From an uncultured Actinomycetes bacterium (GTDB taxonomy: Bacteria; Actinomycetota; Actinomycetes; Actinomycetales; Microbacteriaceae), in contig CAIXMB010000098.1 in NCBI GenBank assembly GCA_903920435.1, forward strand, positions 58,880 through 122,879: 64,000 bases of DNA. The letters are read 5' to 3'. Under the pieces are notes generated by a model. It made no database searches and was not told the DNA's origin. It saw only the letters and a program-made list of their open reading frames with translations. Position numbers and translations under genes: made by a program. Within the stretch, counting starts at the first letter, position 1. Each line of letters begins with the position of its first letter. Of this stretch, positions 58,358-64,000 are shown in pieces.

Positions 58358-59206
58358 CTAGACCTCCTCGTGATGCTCCTCCTGCACGAGGGGGGTCATG
58401 CGGCGGGCTGCCTCCAGCGAGTACTCGAACCCGAGCTCCTGGGGGTAGTCGCCGAGGGCGGTGAGCTGTGCTGCAGCTGCCTGCAGGTGGGCGAGGGCTA
58501 GGCCCAGGGTGTACGGGCCGAAGCTCACGCGCGAGATACCGAGCTCGGCCAGCCGCGTGAGTGGCACCGAGTTCGGACCGGAGATGGTGGAGACGCGGCC
58601 GTTGACTCCCGCCACGGCCTTCTCGACCGCCGCCTCGTCGCCCAGCCCGAGCATGAAGATCACGCTGGCGCCCGCCTCGAGGTAGGCGTTCGCGCGCTCG
58701 AGTGCGTCATCCCAGTCGCTGCCCCTGACGAGCGCGTCGACCCGGGCATTGATGACGAGCGGGACGCCCGCGGCCTCGGCAGCGCCGCGGACCGTGCGGA
58801 TGCGCTCGACCTGCTCGTCGAGCAGGAACAGCGGAGTCTTCTCGATCCCGGTGCTGTCTTCGAAGTTGATCCCGGCGGCACCGGCGGCGATGAGGCGGGT
58901 AGTGCTGTCGCGCAGCTTCGCGAGGTTGCGGGTGTAGCCGCGCTCGAAATCGATCGTCACGGGCAGGTCGACGGCGTCGATGATCGAGGTGGCGGCGGCG
59001 AGAGCCTGGTCGAAGTTCATGCCCTCGCCGTCTTCGAAGCCGCGGGTGTTGCTCACCGAGTGCGACGCGCTCGCGATGGCCTTCACACCCGGGGCGCCCG
59101 CGACGGCGCGGGCGCTCAGGGCATCCCACACGTTCGTGAGGATGAGGGGCGTGCCAGGCACGTGAAGGGAATCGAGGAGGGCGGCCTTGTCGGCGGTAGA
59201 CGTCAT
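58358..59206 (-). CDS. isocitrate lyase/PEP mutase family protein
   Basis: This 282-residue TIM-barrel enzyme has LTNVWDALSARAV at the start, metal-binding VTIDFERGY and INFEDSTG, and SGPNSVPLTRLAELG. The KKCGH loop of true isocitrate lyase is absent, so it belongs to the PEP-mutase/oxaloacetate-decarboxylase-like group with carbon-phosphorus or C-C substrate unknown. It stands alone, convergent with the repeat protein. A weak box CAGGCT ends six bases before ATG 59206. Confidence 0.85.
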   Translation of the reverse strand: MTSTADKAALLDSLHVPGTPLILTNVWDALSARAVAGAPGVKAIASASHSVSNTRGFEDGEGMNFDQALAAATSIIDAVDLPVTIDFERGYTRNLAKLRDSTTRLIAAGAAGINFEDSTGIEKTPLFLLDEQVERIRTVRGAAEAAGVPLVINARVDALVRGSDWDDALERANAYLEAGASVIFMLGLGDEAAVEKAVAGVNGRVSTISGPNSVPLTRLAELGISRVSFGPYTLGLALAHLQAAAAQLTALGDYPQELGFEYSLEAARRMTPLVQEEHHEEV

Positions 59207-59255
59207 GGCTCAAGCCTGACAAGTCGCGCCGACAAGCGCCAGTGAAAAACGGACG

Positions 59256-60692
59256 TTATGCGAGCGAGCCCGGGATGCTGCCGGGCGCCTCGGCCCGCAC
59301 GTACTTCGGCAGCTTCACGAACAGCAGCAGCACGGCGCCGACGAGAATCACCAGTGCGATGCCGAGCACCCCGTAGATGGTCGCGCCGAAGATCGTGATC
59401 GACACCGTCCACAGCGCGGGCGAGATGAAGCTCGCGACGCGACCGGTGGTTGCGTAGAGACCGAAGATCTCGCCCTGGCGGCCCTCTGGCGTGACCCGTG
59501 CCAGCAGCGAGCGGCTCGCCGCCTGCGCCGGACCGACGAAGGCCGAGAGGGTGAGCCCGCCCGCCCAGAAGACGGCGGTGCCGAGGTCGTGGAGGAAGAA
59601 CACGACGAGCGCCATCACGACGAGACCGAAGAGCGTGAACAGGATGACCGCCTTCGGGCCGACGAAGTCGTCGATGCGCCCGGCGATGATCGTCGAGATG
59701 CCCGCCACGATGTTCGCCGCGATGCCGAAGATGAGCACCTCGTTGGTCGTGAAGTGGAACGCCACGGCGGCCAGCACGCCGCCGAAGGCGAAGACCCCGG
59801 CCAGGCCGTCGCGGTACACGGCGCTCGCGAACAGGAACCAGAAGGTGTGGCGGCTCTCGCGGTAGAGGCGCGCGATGTCTTTCACCAGCACGACGTAGCT
59901 GCGGAAGAAGCCGACACGCTCTCGGCCGGGGGAGGGTGCGGACTCCGGAACGTTGAAGAAGAGCGGCAGCGAGAAGACGACGGTCCACACCGCGGCGCCG
60001 ACGGCGATGAGGCGGTAGGCGAGCCCGTTCGACGTGTCGAGCCCGAACCAGTCGGCGAAGGTCAGCGCCACGACGATCACGAGCGCGACGATGCCGCCCA
60101 GGTAGCCGAGGCCCCAACCGAGCCCGCTGACCTTGCCGATCGTCGACTTGGTCGACACCTGCACGAGCATCGCGTTGTAGTTGACCCCCGCGATCTCCGA
60201 GACGACGGCCCCGAGCGCGAGGACGCCCGCGCCGTACCAGAAGTACGCGGGGCTCGCGTAGACGAAGAACAGGGCGAACTGCAGCAGCGCGAGGAGACCG
60301 GTGAAGAGCAGCAGCACGCGCTTCTTGCTGCCGTTGGCGTCCGCGCGCTGGCCGAGCACGGGTGCGAGCAGGAAGATCAGGATGCCCGCGATCGTGGTCG
60401 CCAGCCCGTAGCCGCTCGAGAGGTCGGCGAGCGCGCGATCCTTGATCGGGTCGCCGTCGGCGAGCGCAGCGACATCCGCCGGCAGGAAGTTGTCGGAGAT
60501 CAGGTACAGCGACGCGAAGACGAAGGTGAGGATGACCGAGTTGAAGGGCTGCGTCGCCCAGTCCCACAGCGCCCACGAGGCGACCTGCTTGCGCGGCACG
60601 ATCCGGTCGTCGGGGAGGTCCTGGCCCATCACCCCGATCGCGAGGGTGTTGGCGGCGGCGGGAACTTTGGGAGTGGCACCCTCGTCAGTCAT
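59256..60692 (-). CDS. UMF1-type MFS transporter
   Basis: This 478-residue membrane protein has 12 helices. The N-terminal stretch SWALWDWATQPFNSVILTFVF is the hallmark of the UMF1/Atg22-like (MFS-1) group. LLARVTPEGRQGEIFGLYATTGRVAS is the conserved C-terminal loop. Substrate unknown, possibly amino acids or small nutrients. ATG 60692 fits a leaderless -10 box. A GTG at 60698 would add two residues. Confidence 0.85.
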   Translation of the reverse strand: MTDEGATPKVPAAANTLAIGVMGQDLPDDRIVPRKQVASWALWDWATQPFNSVILTFVFASLYLISDNFLPADVAALADGDPIKDRALADLSSGYGLATTIAGILIFLLAPVLGQRADANGSKKRVLLLFTGLLALLQFALFFVYASPAYFWYGAGVLALGAVVSEIAGVNYNAMLVQVSTKSTIGKVSGLGWGLGYLGGIVALVIVVALTFADWFGLDTSNGLAYRLIAVGAAVWTVVFSLPLFFNVPESAPSPGRERVGFFRSYVVLVKDIARLYRESRHTFWFLFASAVYRDGLAGVFAFGGVLAAVAFHFTTNEVLIFGIAANIVAGISTIIAGRIDDFVGPKAVILFTLFGLVVMALVVFFLHDLGTAVFWAGGLTLSAFVGPAQAASRSLLARVTPEGRQGEIFGLYATTGRVASFISPALWTVSITIFGATIYGVLGIALVILVGAVLLLFVKLPKYVRAEAPGSIPGSLA

Positions 60693-60698
60693 GGTCAC

Positions 60699-60704
60699 AC
60701 GCTA
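60699..60704 (-). promoter_or_regulatory. -10 box for a leaderless transcript (60692 gene)
   Basis: On the minus strand TAGCGT ends six bases before ATG 60692. Confidence 0.6.
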
Positions 60705-60746
60705 GTGGCTCACAGTGAACGCCGGGTTGACATTTTTGGGCGGCCG

Positions 60747-62312
60747 TCACGACGACTTTCCAGCCTCCTCCCGCAGCCCCTCGACGCGGTCGAGAGTCAG
60801 CCGCCGTGTGAGCCCCAGCCGGCCCAGGAACTCGTCGTCGTGGCTGACGACCACGAGCGCGCCCTCGTAGGCACCGAGCGCGTCGACGAGCTGCGCGACG
60901 CTCTGCCGATCGAGGCTGTTCGTCGGCTCGTCGAGCAGCAGCAGGTGCGGCGCCGGGTCGGCGAGCAGGATGCGCGCGAGCGCGACCCGGAACCGCTCGC
61001 CACCCGACAACTGCGCCACCGAGCGCTCGGCCCTCGCCCCGCGGAACAGGAACCGCGCGAGCTGGGCGCGCACCTCGTTGGGCGAGCGGTCGGGGGCGGC
61101 GGCCCGCACCACGTCGACGACGGTGCCGTCTCCAAGGTCGTCGATGCGCTGCCGCAGGTAGCCGACCTGGGGGATGCGGAACCGCACGTCGCCCGCGGCT
61201 ATCCGCTCGAGCAGGGTCGTCTTCCCCGCTCCGTTCGGGCCCACGAGCGCGACGCGCTCGGGACCGCGCAGCACGAGATCGTCGTCGAGCTGGAGCACCG
61301 TGCGCCCCGCGGGCACGCGCGTCTCGGGCAGTGACACCCGGATGTGCGCATCGTCTCGCAGTTTCGCCTCGGCTGCCTCGAGTGCGCTCTCGGCCACCTC
61401 GACCTTCTCGGCGTGCAGGCCGCGGTACTTGCCCGCGCTCACCTGCGCGTTCGACTTGCGCTGGTTCATGATGATCTTCGGCATGCGCTTGTTCTCGAAG
61501 TCGGTCTGGCCGTAGCGGGCGCGCCGCGCGAGCGTCGTCTCCGCCTCGACACGCTGCCGCTTCTCGACCTTCAGGTCGTGCTCCGCCGCCCGCACGAGGC
61601 GCTCAGCGGTCGCCTGCTCGGCGTCGATCTGCTCGAGGTAGGCGCTGAAGTTGCCCCCGAACATCCGGATGCCACCAGCGTGCAGCTCTGCCGTCTCGTC
61701 CATGAGGTCGAGCAGCTCGCGATCGTGGCTCACCACGAGCAGCGTGCCCGTCCAGCCGCGCACGGCCGCGTACAGCAGCTCGCGAGCACGCCGGTCGAGG
61801 TTGTTCGTCGGCTCGTCCAGCAGAGTGATGCCGGATGCCCCGAGCCGAAGCCGAGCGAGCCCGGCGAGCACCACCTCCCCACCGGACAACGACCGCACCT
61901 CGCGATCGAGGGAGCCGGCATCCGTGAACCCCAGCGCGGAGAGCACGGCGACCGCCCGCTCCTCGACGTCCCAGTCGTCGCCCACGGTGTCGAAGTTCTC
62001 CTGCGCGGTGTCGCCCGCGAGGATGCGCGCGAGCGCGGCGCGGGTCGCCCGGATGCCCAGCACATCGGCGAGCGTCTGATCGCCGTCGAGAGCGAGGTCC
62101 TGTCTCAGGTACCCGACGGGTTCCGAGGTCGTGACGGTGCCCGAGCTCGGGGCGAGCTCGCCCGCGATCAGGCGGAGGAGGGTGGACTTGCCGGCGCCGT
62201 TCGCGCCCGTGAGGCCGGTGCGCCCGCGGCCGAACGAGGCCGTGATGTCGTGGAGCGCGACCGACCCGTCGGGCCAGGTGAGCGCGAGGTCGTTGAGCTG
62301 TACTGCATGCAT
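60747..62312 (-). CDS. ABC-F family ATPase
   Basis: This 521-residue soluble protein has two nucleotide-binding domains: Walker A GANGAGKST with LSGGE and LLDEPTNNLD, then GPNGAGKTT with LSGGERFR and LLLLDEPTNSLD. They are joined by a charged linker (about 225-305) rich in Lys, Arg and Glu. ABC-F proteins bind the ribosome E site, some giving antibiotic resistance and others having translation roles. This one has a complex leader, so drug-inducible control is plausible. It is not clear whether it belongs to the resistance or housekeeping branch. Confidence 0.9.
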   Translation of the reverse strand: MHAVQLNDLALTWPDGSVALHDITASFGRGRTGLTGANGAGKSTLLRLIAGELAPSSGTVTTSEPVGYLRQDLALDGDQTLADVLGIRATRAALARILAGDTAQENFDTVGDDWDVEERAVAVLSALGFTDAGSLDREVRSLSGGEVVLAGLARLRLGASGITLLDEPTNNLDRRARELLYAAVRGWTGTLLVVSHDRELLDLMDETAELHAGGIRMFGGNFSAYLEQIDAEQATAERLVRAAEHDLKVEKRQRVEAETTLARRARYGQTDFENKRMPKIIMNQRKSNAQVSAGKYRGLHAEKVEVAESALEAAEAKLRDDAHIRVSLPETRVPAGRTVLQLDDDLVLRGPERVALVGPNGAGKTTLLERIAAGDVRFRIPQVGYLRQRIDDLGDGTVVDVVRAAAPDRSPNEVRAQLARFLFRGARAERSVAQLSGGERFRVALARILLADPAPHLLLLDEPTNSLDRQSVAQLVDALGAYEGALVVVSHDDEFLGRLGLTRRLTLDRVEGLREEAGKSS

Positions 62313-62314
62313 GA

Positions 62315-64000
<1,686 letters not shown>

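Overview
The window is high-GC DNA from a Gram-positive actinobacterium. Microbacteriaceae or a close relative is most likely. The evidence is the dnaA-dnaN-gnd gene order, a six-gene C50 carotenoid operon (crtE-B-I-Ye-Yf-Eb), HspR-type operators before dnaK, mycothiol-type enzyme families, branched-chain keto-acid dehydrogenase genes, many GTG starts and a palindromic intergenic element of a kind I recall from that family. No phage, transposon, CRISPR array or rRNA is seen. Almost everything looks like ordinary, densely packed chromosome.

Layout. 1-8.3 kb is the replication origin and segregation region: gnd (partial), dnaN and dnaA run left, and rpmH-rnpA-yidD-yidC-jag-rsmG-parA-parB run right. 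DnaA boxes lie on both sides of dnaA, and two parS sites lie just before rsmG and parA. 8.3-15.4 kb (leftward) holds ddl with an aminotransferase, trxA-trxB, murJ and a DUF6049-type envelope gene. 15.4-22.3 kb holds the CCA-adding enzyme, an amino-acid racemase, inositol-phosphate synthase, the rpsF-ssb-rpsR-rplI operon and dnaB. 22.3-31.9 kb holds small membrane proteins, purB, a low-molecular-weight phosphatase, a WXG-like protein paired with a large alpha/beta hydrolase, an aromatic-type aminotransferase and a three-gene keto-acid dehydrogenase. 32-35 kb is a Zur-controlled zinc importer with its regulator. 35-40.7 kb holds an LRV-like membrane protein, rpmB-rpmG-rpsN, hup and a CopD-CtaG fusion. 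40.7-47.6 kb is a mosaic of small genes, with heme oxygenase under a DtxR-type box, a DUF2470 gene, tRNA-Gly and dcd. 47.7-53.2 kb is idi plus the C50 carotenoid operon. 53.2-62.3 kb holds TetR and MarR loci, a large secreted repeat protein, a PEP-mutase-like enzyme, a UMF1-type MFS protein and an ABC-F ATPase with a regulatory leader. dnaK runs off the right end.

The strongest signal that gene-by-gene annotation would miss is in promoters. At least fifteen gene starts, and one leader peptide, have a TANNNT hexamer ending exactly 6 or 7 bases before the start codon. That is the geometry of leaderless transcripts. It recurs on both strands, fixes several ambiguous starts and explains very tight divergent gene pairs such as idi/crtE (14 bp apart). 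Other points worth following are the ABC-F leader (an 11-codon leaderless ORF plus a hairpin that hides the ribosome-binding site), a parS site that forms the translation start of parA, a candidate S6:S18 autoregulatory leader, three helically phased repeats before dnaA, a perfect DnaA box inside the dnaK promoter, and a MarR locus with a domain-deleted paralogue. I found no wholly unknown multi-gene defence or biosynthetic system. The WXG/hydrolase pair is the nearest candidate.
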